Positions 18,262 to 27,380 of a stretch of DNA of 64,000 nucleotides are shown piece by piece (the first letter of the stretch is position 1; the number at the start of each line of letters is the position of its first letter). The notes under the pieces were generated by a model that saw only the letters and a list, made by a program, of their open reading frames with translations, was not told the DNA's origin and searched no databases. The position numbers and the translations under genes are program-made. Source of the DNA: Niastella soli (GTDB taxonomy: Bacteria > Bacteroidota > Bacteroidia > Chitinophagales > Chitinophagaceae); assembly GCF_017742245.1 (NCBI RefSeq), contig NZ_JAGHKO010000005.1, positions 558,001 to 622,000 on the forward strand, read 5' to 3'.

Positions 18262-18362
18262 AAATAATCGGTTTTTATAGTTGGGCGAAATTAAAGCTAT
18301 TTCCAGTATTCATTGGGAAATGCGGGTTCTTTCGGGTAGAAAATCAACAATCGGTTGTTTTA

Positions 18363-19940
18363 CTACTCAAACGTTTTATTATAGTTGGTCCCCCATAAAG
18401 TATATCGTTTGCATTGTGTTTGCAAGCGGGTTTCAAAATCATTCCAGTTGCGTTTTGTTGCAGGGCTCCATAATACTTCGCTCAATGCACTTACGCGCGG
18501 AAAGATCATATACTCAACTTTTTTAGGATTGGTTACATATTCCGTCCATAAATTGGCCTGGGCGCCCAGAATGTGTTTGCCTTCCGCTTCGCTTAATTCA
18601 GCCGATACCGGTTCGTAACTATAGATCTTGTTAACGGGCACATAACCGCCAATGGTCAAAGAATCTTCTTTCTTTGCCTGTGAATAATCCAGGTAAACAT
18701 AACCCGTGGGTGTCATAATAACATCGTGGTTCTGTTTGGCAGCTTCAATACCACCTTTTTCACCACGCCAGCTCATTACAACGGCATTGGGGGCCAGGCC
18801 ACCTTCCAGTATTTCATCCCAGCCAATGATGGTCTTGCCTTTGCTGTTGATGTATTTTTCCATGCGCTGGATAAAATAGCTTTGCAGCTCATGCTCATTT
18901 TTCAGGTTGTTATCGGCCATTCTTTTCTGGCATTTAGGACATTTTTTCCAGCTCTCTTTTGGGCATTCATCACCACCGATATGTACATATTTAGAAGGGA
19001 ATAAAGGCATCACTTCATCCAGTACATCCTGTAAAAAAGTAAACACCGTGTCGTTGCCGGCACAGAATACATCGTTGAATACACCCCATGTTTGTTGTAC
19101 CTGGTAAGGACCGCCGGTACAACCCAGGTTAGCGTAAGCAGTCAGGGCTGCGGAAGCATGACCAGGCATTTCAATTTCAGGCAGCACGGTAATATAGCGT
19201 TTGGCTGCATACTCCACTATTTCCTTAACTTCTTTTTGGGTATAGAAACCGCCATAATGAATGCTGTCGTTACCGGTACCAGGGTGGTGGCCAATAATGG
19301 TACCATTGCGCCAGGCGCCTACTTTAGTAAGGTTGGGATATTTTTTTATTTCAATACGCCAGCCCTGGTCATCTGTTAAATGCCAGTGGAAGTAATTCAT
19401 TTTATGCAAAGCGATATAATCAATATAACGTTTTACAAAGGGAATGGGAAAGAAGTGACGGCTTACATCCAAATGCAATCCACGGTATTGAAAACGTGGG
19501 AAGTCTTTTATGCTGAGGTATGATACTGCTAAGGAAGATGATTTTTCTGTTGGTAACAACTGCAACAGGGTTTGAACGCCATAAAAGGTACCCGTTTCAT
19601 TATCACCGCCGATGAAAACGCCTTTGTCGTTTACTTCCATATTATAAGCACCGGCAATAGGATATTCGATCTTTTCGAAATTCAGGTGAATACCAGGCTC
19701 CTTGCCTGCTTTCTTTTTGATGGGTAAAGTAAAGCCATACACCTGTTTCAGATAATCATTCAAAAAGTAGGCTGAATTTTGAAGACCATCGCCTGCTAAG
19801 ATGATCGGCGTTTTGGCCGTAATTACAAACGTACCCGCAGTTTCCGGCATTTTCAGCTCTGCAGGTTGGGGAATGATGTTTACCTGAGCATGTAGGTGCA
19901 TGGACAGGAGCATAGTGGCAATAAACCAAACTTTTTTCAT
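18363..19940 (-). CDS. Beta-N-acetylhexosaminidase, GH20
   Basis: This 525-residue exported enzyme releases terminal GlcNAc (or GalNAc) from chitin oligomers and glycans. It has a signal peptide (MKKVWFIATMLLSMHLHAQ), an N-terminal GH20b domain (about 20-140), and a catalytic barrel with GLHLDVSRHFFP, FHWHLTDDQGWRIEI and the catalytic Asp-Glu pair in HIGGDECPKESW. The following gene in the operon is the NagB/PIG-L fusion, so the pair makes a path from GlcNAc-terminated polymers to fructose-6-phosphate, with the kinase or transporter elsewhere. Confidence 0.94.
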   Translation of the reverse strand: MKKVWFIATMLLSMHLHAQVNIIPQPAELKMPETAGTFVITAKTPIILAGDGLQNSAYFLNDYLKQVYGFTLPIKKKAGKEPGIHLNFEKIEYPIAGAYNMEVNDKGVFIGGDNETGTFYGVQTLLQLLPTEKSSSLAVSYLSIKDFPRFQYRGLHLDVSRHFFPIPFVKRYIDYIALHKMNYFHWHLTDDQGWRIEIKKYPNLTKVGAWRNGTIIGHHPGTGNDSIHYGGFYTQKEVKEIVEYAAKRYITVLPEIEMPGHASAALTAYANLGCTGGPYQVQQTWGVFNDVFCAGNDTVFTFLQDVLDEVMPLFPSKYVHIGGDECPKESWKKCPKCQKRMADNNLKNEHELQSYFIQRMEKYINSKGKTIIGWDEILEGGLAPNAVVMSWRGEKGGIEAAKQNHDVIMTPTGYVYLDYSQAKKEDSLTIGGYVPVNKIYSYEPVSAELSEAEGKHILGAQANLWTEYVTNPKKVEYMIFPRVSALSEVLWSPATKRNWNDFETRLQTQCKRYTLWGTNYNKTFE

Positions 19941-20308
19941 AATTGGTAAAAATGTTTACTCGATTTGTCACTAAAAGTGTCAAAACCGGATATTTTATAA
20001 AGAAAAATGAAAGTACACCTAGCTGTAGGGGCAGCCTGGTATTAAGTGTTGAGATGTTGCACTGCGATTTCTATTGATCCTGAGAGTCCGCAATATACGA
20101 GGGAAATGCTAGTTGAGCAAATTGTTATTGAGGCGAGGCAGTTGAGTATGTTGTGGCTGATGATTACAAAGAGGATGACCTGTAAAAGCCTGTCCGCCTT
20201 TGGCGGATTCGTCATTGGGTCTCGAACTATTAAAAAAAAAATGATCCGCCAGCTGGCGGATCATTTTTTTTTTAATGCTTACAGGTCAGCTTCTTGTCAA
20301 CTAAAAAG
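19941..20308. other. Gap with nested inverted repeats between two minus-strand genes
   Basis: This 368 bp stretch holds the GH20 promoter side (near 19941-20000) and, on its right, a nested hairpin around the 44 bp palindrome listed separately. An outer pair, GACCTGTAA (20177-20185) and TTACAGGTC (20279-20287), brackets it, and a CCGCC..GGCGG mini-hairpin lies near 20199-20211. The 103-codon frame across it reads through the palindrome and is not credible. Confidence 0.5.
20231..20274. terminator. 44 bp perfect palindrome acting as terminator of the CocE-type hydrolase gene
   Basis: A perfect palindrome made of ten A, TGATCCGCCAG, its complement and ten T. It lies 35 bp after the stop of the minus-strand gene at 20309. 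The A10/T10 arms give a U-tract on either strand. Confidence 0.85.
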
Positions 20309-22207
20309 TTATTTCAATACAGGTAATACTATATTACTACTGTTAGTTCCATCATGATAGATCTTTATAGCCGCTTTCTGGAAATCGCTGTCATTGCATT
20401 CGTAAATATTTACAAATTTTTGCGGGTTGCGATCAACCAGCGGAAACCAGCTGCTTTGGATCTGGATCATCAGCCGGTGTCCTTTTTTGAAAGTATGCGC
20501 TACATCGGGTAATTCAAATTTTACCTGTTCAACTTTGTTGGGTTTAAATGCTTCCGGTATAGTAAAGCTTTTGCGAAAACGGCCGCGCATGATCTCGCCA
20601 CGCACCAGCATTTGGTAACCACCCATAGGATGTGGGCCGCCTGCGTCGCGGCTTTGATTGACGTAGTTACCAGTATATTTAAAATCATCGGGGAATACAT
20701 CTATCACCTTTACTACAAAGTCAGCATCGGTGGTTGAAATGCTGGTGAGCAGATCAGCTACCACAGTGCCTGCCAGTGTAAGATCGTTATTCAGGATTTC
20801 TGTTTGAAAGGTCAATACATCAGTGCGGCGACTGGCAAATCGCTGGTCATCGGTCATGTAATCACGGGTGCGGATAAAATGTATATCTTCTGTATAAGGT
20901 ACCGGATGCGCAGGGTCACTTACATATTCTGAAAAGCTGCCTTTGGTGGTGGGTTTTTCCCAACCCAGTTTTCCATCGGCCTGCAGGTAAATGGGTTCAT
21001 CTTTTTTGTCAGCAGGTGGCCAGGTCTCAAATTGTTTCCATTCATTGGCACCGCTGAAGAATATAGAAGCTTCTGGCAGTTTTGAAATATCGCCTTTGCC
21101 TTTCAGGTAATAATTAAAGAAGGGTATTTCAATATTGTTCTGGTACCAGATACTGGTGTTAGAACCAAAACGAACCTTGCCCATTCGGGTGCCATCTGGT
21201 GATGCCCATTGACCATGGAACCAGGGACCCATTACCAGGCGGTTGGTGTTTTTTGCTTTTTTCTCAATGGCCTCATAAGTTCTCCATGCACCAAAACAAT
21301 CTTCTGCATCAAACAGACCACCTACCACCATAGTTGCGGTACCTGTAGGTACATTGTCTGCAAAATTCCGCACGTTGCGGGCTTTCCACCAGTCGTCATA
21401 ATTGGGATGCGCATACAGGTCTTTCCAGAAGGCCAGGCTATCGCCGGTGAGCTTCATAAAGTTCTTTAAAGCACCTAAACGCAAATACGATCCATAATTG
21501 TCATTGTCAGGAATATTGATGGTTTGTCTGGGGCCCACTTTTACAGGGACCGGATGGGGGTTGCCAAAACCACTGCTGTAAAATGACCATCCATCCATTA
21601 GGAAAAAGGCGCCATTATGATGAAAGTCGTCACCTTGAAACCAGTCGGTAACCGGAGCCTGTGGGCTCACCGCTTTTAATGCCGGATGACCGCAGAGCGA
21701 GGCCATGGTAGAATAAAAACCGGGATAGGAAATACCCATCACGCCAACATTGCCATTGTTATTGCTGATGTTTTTTATCAGCCAGTCGATCGTGTCATAG
21801 GTGTCGCTGGCTTCATCTATATCCTGGGGTGTTTTTTTATTGGGGTTAAAGGGACGCACATCCACGAATGTTCCCTCACTTGCCCAGCGGCCGCGCACAT
21901 CCTGGTAAACGAAGATGTAGTTTTCTCTTGCATAATATTTGAGATAGCGAAACCATAGGCCAGGGTTAAATTTATCTTCTCCGTAAGGATTACAGGAGTA
22001 GGGTGTTCTACTCAACAAAAAAGGATGCTTTTCTGTGGCATCCTTGGGAATGTATAAGGCGGTAAATAATTTAACGCCGTCCCGCATGGGGATCATCACT
22101 TCTTTTTTAATGAAGTTATCGCGTATCCAGGCCGAATCCTGTTCGTATTGTGCATTTGCAAAATGAATAAGGAATAAGGCAGTAATGAAAAGAAATAATT
22201 TTCTCAT
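20309..22207 (-). CDS. CocE/NonD family exported alpha/beta hydrolase (X-Pro dipeptidyl-peptidase-like)
   Basis: This 632-residue protein has a signal peptide (MRKLFLFITALFLIHFANAQ). The alpha/beta-hydrolase domain shows the nucleophile elbow GISYPGFYS (near 155), an acid in GGLFDAEDCFG and a His in MGPWFHGQW. A C-terminal jelly-roll domain (about 400-630; the X-Pro dipeptidyl-peptidase C-terminal type, with SWFPLVDRNPQ) completes the family layout. Members hydrolyse esters or amides, including cephalosporin acylases, cocaine esterase and X-prolyl peptidases; the substrate here is not evident. It is monocistronic, with its own terminator. Confidence 0.88.
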   Translation of the reverse strand: MRKLFLFITALFLIHFANAQYEQDSAWIRDNFIKKEVMIPMRDGVKLFTALYIPKDATEKHPFLLSRTPYSCNPYGEDKFNPGLWFRYLKYYARENYIFVYQDVRGRWASEGTFVDVRPFNPNKKTPQDIDEASDTYDTIDWLIKNISNNNGNVGVMGISYPGFYSTMASLCGHPALKAVSPQAPVTDWFQGDDFHHNGAFFLMDGWSFYSSGFGNPHPVPVKVGPRQTINIPDNDNYGSYLRLGALKNFMKLTGDSLAFWKDLYAHPNYDDWWKARNVRNFADNVPTGTATMVVGGLFDAEDCFGAWRTYEAIEKKAKNTNRLVMGPWFHGQWASPDGTRMGKVRFGSNTSIWYQNNIEIPFFNYYLKGKGDISKLPEASIFFSGANEWKQFETWPPADKKDEPIYLQADGKLGWEKPTTKGSFSEYVSDPAHPVPYTEDIHFIRTRDYMTDDQRFASRRTDVLTFQTEILNNDLTLAGTVVADLLTSISTTDADFVVKVIDVFPDDFKYTGNYVNQSRDAGGPHPMGGYQMLVRGEIMRGRFRKSFTIPEAFKPNKVEQVKFELPDVAHTFKKGHRLMIQIQSSWFPLVDRNPQKFVNIYECNDSDFQKAAIKIYHDGTNSSNIVLPVLK

Positions 22208-22379
22208 GTTTAGCTCTTAATTTAGATGGTTAAATGTAAGTTGAAAAGTTGACAAAGCCTGCCCCGATAATTCGGGTTTGACCGGTTGAGGTGTTGAATG
22301 GTAAACAGGTAATTGGGGTTTAAAGGGTACTGTTCCCCTGTTAACTTTTCAACAGGATAACTTATTAATTTTAACTATC

Positions 22380-23411
22380 ATGTCAACACGTAGAAAATTT
22401 CTGCATTCATCATTGCTGGGATCCTTGGGTTTGTTTGCCGGAAAAAAACTTATGGCCCGGCCGGAAGCTACCTTGTACCCTGCCACAAAGAATGAACCCA
22501 TTGTCATCTCTACCTGGGATTTTGGAAAGGAAGCCAATGCCGAGGCCTGGACTGTTTTAGGCAAGGGTGGTCGGGCACTGGATGCTGTAGAAGCAGGTGT
22601 TAAGATCCCGGAAGCCGATCCCAATAATCAGTCCGTTGGCTATGGTGGTTTACCTGACCGCGATGGCCGTGTAACCCTCGATGCCTGCATTATGGATGAT
22701 CAGTATAACTGTGGTTCGGTAATGTGCCTGGAACATATCATGCACCCAATATCGGTTGCCCGGCTGGTTATGGAGAAAACGCCGCATGTGGTGTTGGTGG
22801 GCGATGGGGCGTTGCAATTTGCCCTGGCCAATGGTTTTCAAAAAGAAAACCTGTTAACGCCGCAAAGCGAAAAAGCCTGGAAGGAATGGTTAAAAACATC
22901 GAAATATGAGCCTGTAATAAATATTGAAAACAAGTTGCATAAATCCGCAAATGAGGGAAATATGCCCGGCGGCCCCAATAACCATGATACCATTGGCATG
23001 ATTGCCATGGATGCCAATGGCAATTTCAGCGGTGCCTGCACTACCAGTGGCATGGCTTTTAAAATGCATGGCCGGGTAGGGGATTCGCCCATTATTGGCG
23101 CCGGGTTGTATGTTGATAATGAAATTGGCGCTGCCACCTCAACGGGGGTGGGGGAAGAAGTGATCCGGATCGTAGGATCGCACCTGGTGGTGGAATTGAT
23201 GCGGCAGGGCCTGGCACCCGAAGCGGCCTGTAAAAAAGCGGTAGAACGCATTATAAGCAGGAATCCGGCTAAAGCTAAAACACTGCAGGTGGGTTTCATT
23301 GCCGTTAATAAAAAGGGGCAGTATGGCGGATATGCGTTGCAGAAAGGGTTTACGTATGCCGTAAAAACAGGGAAAGAAGAGAAGCTGATCCCGGCGAAAA
23401 GCGTTTATTAG
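22380..23411 (+). CDS. N4-(beta-N-acetylglucosaminyl)-L-asparaginase (glycosylasparaginase)
   Basis: This Ntn-hydrolase splits the GlcNAc-Asn bond left after N-glycoprotein breakdown. The 343-residue precursor begins with a twin-arginine type signal (STRRKFLHSSLLGSLGLFAG). The auto-cleavage site is before the Thr in NHDTIGMIA; the beta subunit has GACTTSGMAFKMHGRVGDSP and GAGLYVDNEIGAATSTG, and the alpha subunit has GGRALDAVEAGV. The length matches the bacterial enzyme (FGA, Flavobacterium). Lying close to the hexosaminidase and NagB genes, it fits a role in using host or fungal N-glycans. cutC follows after 79 bp on the same strand. Confidence 0.92.
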   Translation: MSTRRKFLHSSLLGSLGLFAGKKLMARPEATLYPATKNEPIVISTWDFGKEANAEAWTVLGKGGRALDAVEAGVKIPEADPNNQSVGYGGLPDRDGRVTLDACIMDDQYNCGSVMCLEHIMHPISVARLVMEKTPHVVLVGDGALQFALANGFQKENLLTPQSEKAWKEWLKTSKYEPVINIENKLHKSANEGNMPGGPNNHDTIGMIAMDANGNFSGACTTSGMAFKMHGRVGDSPIIGAGLYVDNEIGAATSTGVGEEVIRIVGSHLVVELMRQGLAPEAACKKAVERIISRNPAKAKTLQVGFIAVNKKGQYGGYALQKGFTYAVKTGKEEKLIPAKSVY

Positions 23412-23490
23412 CAAACCACAAACTGGCAACCGGTGACCGGAAATGTAAGTGAAGTCACAAAAGCAATAATTAAAACAATAGCAATACGGT

Positions 23491-24216
23491 ATGTTATTAG
23501 AAGTATGTGCGTTTAACCTACAGTCAGCCTTAATTGCAGAAAAAGTAGGGGCGAAACGGGTGGAGTTATGTGAAAACCCGGCCGATGGTGGCACCACGCC
23601 TTCTTATGGAACTATAAAACAAACCCGTGAAATGATCGGCATCTCCCTGTACCCGATCATCAGGCCCCGGGGTGGTAATTACTTTTTTGATGAAGAGGAG
23701 TTCGCTATCATAAAACAGGATATCCTGATGTGCAAACAGCTGGGCTGCGATGGTATTTCAACCGGGGTGAGTAAAGGGAACGGGGAAATAGATACCGAGC
23801 GGTTGAAGCGGATGGTAGAGTGGGCCTATCCCATGGGGGTAACCTGTCACCGTGTTTTTGATGCTACACCCGATCCGTTGCAGGCGCTGGAAGATATTAT
23901 AACCTGTGGGTGTGAACGGGTGTTGACCAGCGGTCAACGGTCCGCTGCGCCTGAGGGTATTGAGCTGCTGGCCAAACTGGTTGATCAGGCCGATGGCCGG
24001 ATTATCATTATGCCCGGCGCCGGTGTGCGTTCAACCAATATTGAAACGCTGATCAATGGCACGGGTGCCACTGAGTTTCATACCTCGGCAAGAATGGTGG
24101 CAGCAGACCCGGTTACTTTTCGCAACCCTGCCATTCTGGATGCTACCAATTGGTACATAGCGAATGAAGAAGAACTAAGAAAGATCATGGAAATATTAAA
24201 TACAATCAGTTTGTAA
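23491..24216 (+). CDS. cutC: Copper homeostasis protein CutC
   Basis: This is a 241-residue TIM-barrel protein matching CutC from end to end: LLEVCAFNLQSALIAEKVGA, RVELCENPADGGTTPSYG, PIIRPRGGNYFF, VTCHRVFDATPDP, LTSGQRSAAPEG and IIIMPGAGVRSTNI. The family is named for copper tolerance in E. coli, but its biochemical role is unsettled. It is probably co-transcribed with the glycosylasparaginase gene upstream. A terminator and a repeat array follow. Confidence 0.93.
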   Translation: MLLEVCAFNLQSALIAEKVGAKRVELCENPADGGTTPSYGTIKQTREMIGISLYPIIRPRGGNYFFDEEEFAIIKQDILMCKQLGCDGISTGVSKGNGEIDTERLKRMVEWAYPMGVTCHRVFDATPDPLQALEDIITCGCERVLTSGQRSAAPEGIELLAKLVDQADGRIIIMPGAGVRSTNIETLINGTGATEFHTSARMVAADPVTFRNPAILDATNWYIANEEELRKIMEILNTISL

Positions 24217-24223
24217 GAGCGAA

Positions 24224-24435
24224 AGGCAATGGGCAATAGGCAGTGGTGAGCAGGCTGTAAAAAGTAACAGGCGATACTAAATGACATTAGTGTCGCCTGT
24301 TGCTTTTGTGGTAGTTGAGTCGGCAATCATGAACCGGCAATCGGCAATCGTGAATCGGCAATGGTAAAGATGGACATGTTTAAGTAAGATCTGTCTGCCG
24401 TCTGCCTTTCCCCCATTGCCCATTGCCTATTGCCC
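24224..24435. repeat. Inverted pair of heptamer arrays between convergent genes (GGCAATG and CATTGCC families)
   Basis: Just after the cutC stop lies a GGCAATGGGCAATAGG array (24224-24246). In the middle is CGGCAATC/GAATCGG (about 24320-24363). At the far end is GTCTGCC followed by CCCATTGCCCATTGCC (24391-24435), which ends beside the stop of the minus-strand M61 gene. Each gene therefore has the G-rich array just after its own stop codon. The cutC terminator is between the arms. Confidence 0.8.
24266..24301 (+). terminator. Intrinsic terminator of cutC
   Basis: A 15 bp stem with one G-T pair (AACAGGCGATACTAA at 24266-24280 with 24287-24301) and a 6 nt loop, followed by GCTTTTG. Confidence 0.75.
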
Positions 24436-26256
24436 CTACTTGATCTTAGTTCCCAGCCAGCTTTTACGGAACGATCTCATATCATTGGTAAAAGAGGTAT
24501 CACTCTCTTCCAAAGCACTAATCGCGATCATTGGATTCTCTGCAAGGGTAAGCGAGGCCATCTTATTTTCATTGCGATGTTTGTATTGAACGTTGATCAC
24601 ATCACCTGGCTTATGCGTAGCGATGATCTCATTGATATCAGCAGGACGGGCAACGAGTTTACCATCTATCTGCATGATCACATCATTAAAGTCAAGACCG
24701 GCATTGTACAATGGAGTACCAGTAACTGTATTGGAACTGATCCTGGTAGCATTCTCTTCATATTGCACCTGACCCAACCAGGCTTTACCGGCATTTGATT
24801 TATTCAATCGTAAACCGGCTTTCTCCAGTAAGGGGGCATAATCAAACGATTCATGTCCGTTTACATAACGGGTAAAGAAATCAGCGGCAAAGGTTTTGTC
24901 GTGGGTAACATCCGCCAGCACTTCTTCCAGTGCCGGTACGGTATAAGCGATCTCGGTTTTGCCAAAGCGTTTCCATAAAGCGGTCATATAATCATCTAAT
25001 GTAAGCTGGAATTTGGTGCGCAGGGTCAGGTCGAGCGCTAATGCAATGGCGCCGCCATAAGGATAATACGAGCTGTACATGTTGGGATAGTTGGTGCGGT
25101 CAATGGCTACGCCCGCGTCTACAAACACCGCATGCTGGCTCACTTCAATGGGAGAAAAGCGTTTAGCGCCTGCCGTATTTTCCTTGGTATAGATCAGTGC
25201 TTTAAAGGAGCCCATCAGGTCGTCAATGGATTTTAAGCCCGCCCGGCATAATAACAATTCTCCATAATATTGTGTAAACCCTTCCGCACACCACAGCTCA
25301 TTGCTCATATTGCTTTTTTCAAAATTGAAGGGTTCCAGTGTTTTTGGGCGAATGCGTTCGACATTCCAGTTATGAAAGAATTCATGGGCAAAAACGCCTA
25401 ACAGCTCATTTTTACCTGTAAAATCGGTGGGAATACTGATCATGGTTGAATTGCGGTGTTCCATGCCATCGCCGTCAACGTAACGATTTATGCTGGCGAT
25501 AAAGGTGTAGGTGCCAAAGTCATATGCAGGCACCTCGCCAAAAACAGCCTGTTCTTCTTCAACCAGGCGTTTTATTTTAGTGGCGAATGAACCGGCCAGG
25601 GTATCGGTGGTTTCCGCTTCCAGCGCCAGTCTGAACCGGTAATTTTTGCCATCGGGGTTTTTGATGCTCCATTCTTTCCAGTGCAGGTTACCGATCTTGG
25701 TAGGGCAATCCATAAAGTATTGTAACCCGGGGGCCGTAAAGGTAAGCGGGTCTTCAGTTGGTTTTAACTGCGTGGCGATTGTCCATTTTTTATCGGTGGG
25801 AATGTTAAAGGTAATTGAGATGGGAGCTTTGTCGAAGCCTTTGATCCACATAAATACCGATGGAATGTTAAGGTGAATGCTCGCGGGGTCAATACCGGAG
25901 TAGGTGCCATCGGGTGAGGCGGCGTACACGGTATAATCAACCCGCAGGGTGCCATTTTGTTTAGGCACTTCATATACATCGCCATCGATGCGGGTAATGG
26001 GAATGGGAGCGCCATTTTGGTCGAATGCTTTTACCTCGTATACATTTTTGCCAAACTCATGCGTGGCATAGCGGCCCGGTGAGGAGCGGCTCATCCGAAA
26101 GGTGGCTTTGCCGGCGGGGATGCCAGCTGCAGTTATGCTGATGTTGGCTTCGTGGTGAACAATATTGGGAAATGATACGGCATAATTGATCTTTTGGGCA
26201 TAGGTATGCGAAAACCAAAGTACGGCCAGGATCAGGAATGTTCTTTTCATAATCAT
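24436..26256 (-). CDS. M61 family peptidase (glycyl aminopeptidase type) with PDZ domain
   Basis: This is a 606-residue exported zinc peptidase with a signal peptide (MKRTFLILAVLWFSHTYAQ, starting at the second Met). It has a beta N-domain (about 25-190), a catalytic domain with the zinc motif HEFFHNWNVERIRP (about 290) and LWCAEGFTQYYGELLL (downstream Glu ligand), and a C-terminal PDZ domain (about 490-580; GTPLYNAGLDFNDVIMQIDG). The layout matches M61 glycyl aminopeptidases. The second ATG, at 26250, gives the better signal peptide. It is monocistronic with repeat arrays on both sides. Confidence 0.92.
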   Translation of the reverse strand: MIMKRTFLILAVLWFSHTYAQKINYAVSFPNIVHHEANISITAAGIPAGKATFRMSRSSPGRYATHEFGKNVYEVKAFDQNGAPIPITRIDGDVYEVPKQNGTLRVDYTVYAASPDGTYSGIDPASIHLNIPSVFMWIKGFDKAPISITFNIPTDKKWTIATQLKPTEDPLTFTAPGLQYFMDCPTKIGNLHWKEWSIKNPDGKNYRFRLALEAETTDTLAGSFATKIKRLVEEEQAVFGEVPAYDFGTYTFIASINRYVDGDGMEHRNSTMISIPTDFTGKNELLGVFAHEFFHNWNVERIRPKTLEPFNFEKSNMSNELWCAEGFTQYYGELLLCRAGLKSIDDLMGSFKALIYTKENTAGAKRFSPIEVSQHAVFVDAGVAIDRTNYPNMYSSYYPYGGAIALALDLTLRTKFQLTLDDYMTALWKRFGKTEIAYTVPALEEVLADVTHDKTFAADFFTRYVNGHESFDYAPLLEKAGLRLNKSNAGKAWLGQVQYEENATRISSNTVTGTPLYNAGLDFNDVIMQIDGKLVARPADINEIIATHKPGDVINVQYKHRNENKMASLTLAENPMIAISALEESDTSFTNDMRSFRKSWLGTKIK

Positions 26257-26319
26257 TATTGTAATGTAAGTATCAAGCTACAATTTACAGGAAAATTACT
26301 TTTGTAAAGGTTTGTGCTA

Positions 26320-26467
26320 TGGCAGACGGCAGACGGCAAAAGGCAAACGGCAGACGGCAGACGGCAAAGAGAAAGGCAATGGGCAATGGCGGCGCAAGGT
26401 AATTATTAAACTCAACAATCGCGAACCCTTTCACGTTTCACGTTTCACGCACTCACCACTCACCATT
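26320..26467. repeat. Heptamer arrays (GGCAGAC, GGCAATG, TTTCACG, CTCACCA)
   Basis: Between divergent genes there are about ten GGCAGAC/GGCAAAC heptamers and two GGCAATG units (26320-26390). A C-rich part follows, with three TTTCACG units and two CTCACCA units (26429-26467). The order is G-rich then C-rich, as in the other elements. Confidence 0.8.
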
Positions 26468-26480
26468 CTGTCTTTTTGAT

Positions 26481-26488
26481 TAAATTTG
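26481..26488 (+). promoter_or_regulatory. Possible Bacteroidota -7 box (TAAATTTG)
   Basis: TAAATTTG fits the TAnnTTTG -7 consensus and lies 18 bp before the ATG of the deaminase gene. I see no clear -33 TTTG at the right distance. Confidence 0.3.
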
Positions 26489-26505
26489 GTATAAATGTGT
26501 GTACT

Positions 26506-26982
26506 ATGACGGAACGTGAATTACGTTTTATGCAGGCTGCAGTAGACCTGGCCAGGAAGGGTATGAACAAAGGGGTAGGCGGGCCATTTGGGTGTGTTAT
26601 TGTAAAAGGCGATACTATTGTTGGTACGGGATGTAACAGCGTGGCCAGCTCAAATGATCCTACCGCGCATGCTGAAGTAGTGGCCATTCGCGATGCCTGT
26701 AAAAACCTGCAAACTTTTCAATTGACAGATTGCGAAATATATACCAGTTGTGAACCCTGTCCAATGTGCATGGGGGCTATTTACTGGGCACGCCCGAAGA
26801 AAGTGTATTTTGGCGCTACCCGGCACGACGCTGCGGCCGCGGGTTTCGACGATTCACTTATTTATACTGAATTGACTGCCCCTATACATGATCGCATTAT
26901 TGAATGTGTAAACCTGGGGCGGGAAGATGCCGTAACGGTATTTGACGAATGGAATGATAAACCCGATAAGATCACTTATTGA
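26506..26982 (+). CDS. Nucleoside/guanine deaminase (CDA fold)
   Basis: This 158-residue zinc deaminase has the two motif blocks of the cytidine deaminase fold: HAEV (with the catalytic Glu) and SCEPCPMCMGAIYWA (two Cys zinc ligands). The C-terminus (EWNDKPDKITY) and the AAAAGFDDSLIY segment match guanine deaminases of the Bacillus GuaD type better than the tRNA-editing TadA. GuaD turns guanine to xanthine. The start is ATG 26506 (MTERELRFMQ); the frame is open to 26476. It overlaps the convergent gene at 26976 by 7 bp. Confidence 0.85.
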   Translation: MTERELRFMQAAVDLARKGMNKGVGGPFGCVIVKGDTIVGTGCNSVASSNDPTAHAEVVAIRDACKNLQTFQLTDCEIYTSCEPCPMCMGAIYWARPKKVYFGATRHDAAAAGFDDSLIYTELTAPIHDRIIECVNLGREDAVTVFDEWNDKPDKITY

Positions 26983-27341
26983 TGATGAAGGAACCTGGTA
27001 ATGACCACGTAGGCAAGAACGGTGATAATAAGAATAAATGCAATGGTCACATACACCCAAAAACCATTGTTGATCTGTTTTTTTTCCCGGCGGTTTTTCT
27101 TTTCCTTGATGTAGTGACGTAATTCCTTATTAAGCTGATCAACATATCCTTCCAGCTTTTTATTGCTGTTCATTTGTTGCAGCCCTTCCAGGGCTTCATT
27201 CTCAAAGTCGTTGTCGACCATCCACATTTCCACTTCATGCTTTTCCTGGTCACTCAGCTTGCCGCTTAAGTAATCCATCAACTTCTGGTTGTCAATGTCT
27301 TTGTTACTATTGGATAATATGTTCAGTAAATCGTTGTTCAT
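26976..27341 (-). CDS. Small membrane-anchored probable anti-sigma factor
   Basis: This 121-residue protein has a soluble N-terminal part (1-90; acidic, with LMDYLSGKLSDQEKHEVEMW, like the zinc-free N-domains that bind ECF factors) and a single C-terminal membrane segment (FWVYVTIAFILIITVLAYVV) with a short basic tail (TRFLHHQ). It starts 39 bp after the ECF sigma gene stop on the same strand, so it is the likely anti-sigma factor. It lacks FecR and DUF4974 domains, so signals must arrive without a TonB receptor. Its 3' end overlaps the convergent deaminase gene by 7 bp. Confidence 0.75.
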   Translation of the reverse strand: MNNDLLNILSNSNKDIDNQKLMDYLSGKLSDQEKHEVEMWMVDNDFENEALEGLQQMNSNKKLEGYVDQLNKELRHYIKEKKNRREKKQINNGFWVYVTIAFILIITVLAYVVITRFLHHQ

Positions 27342-27380
27342 TGTATGTGTCGTCCATGTACGATCATTAGACCCGGGGTT

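Noticed and set aside
20046-20357. 103-codon plus-strand frame
   Set aside because: Reads through the 44 bp palindrome and overlaps the 3' end of an opposite gene.
26320-26467. Heptamer arrays as a CRISPR array
   Set aside because: Units are 7-9 bp without unique spacers, and no cas genes are in the window.
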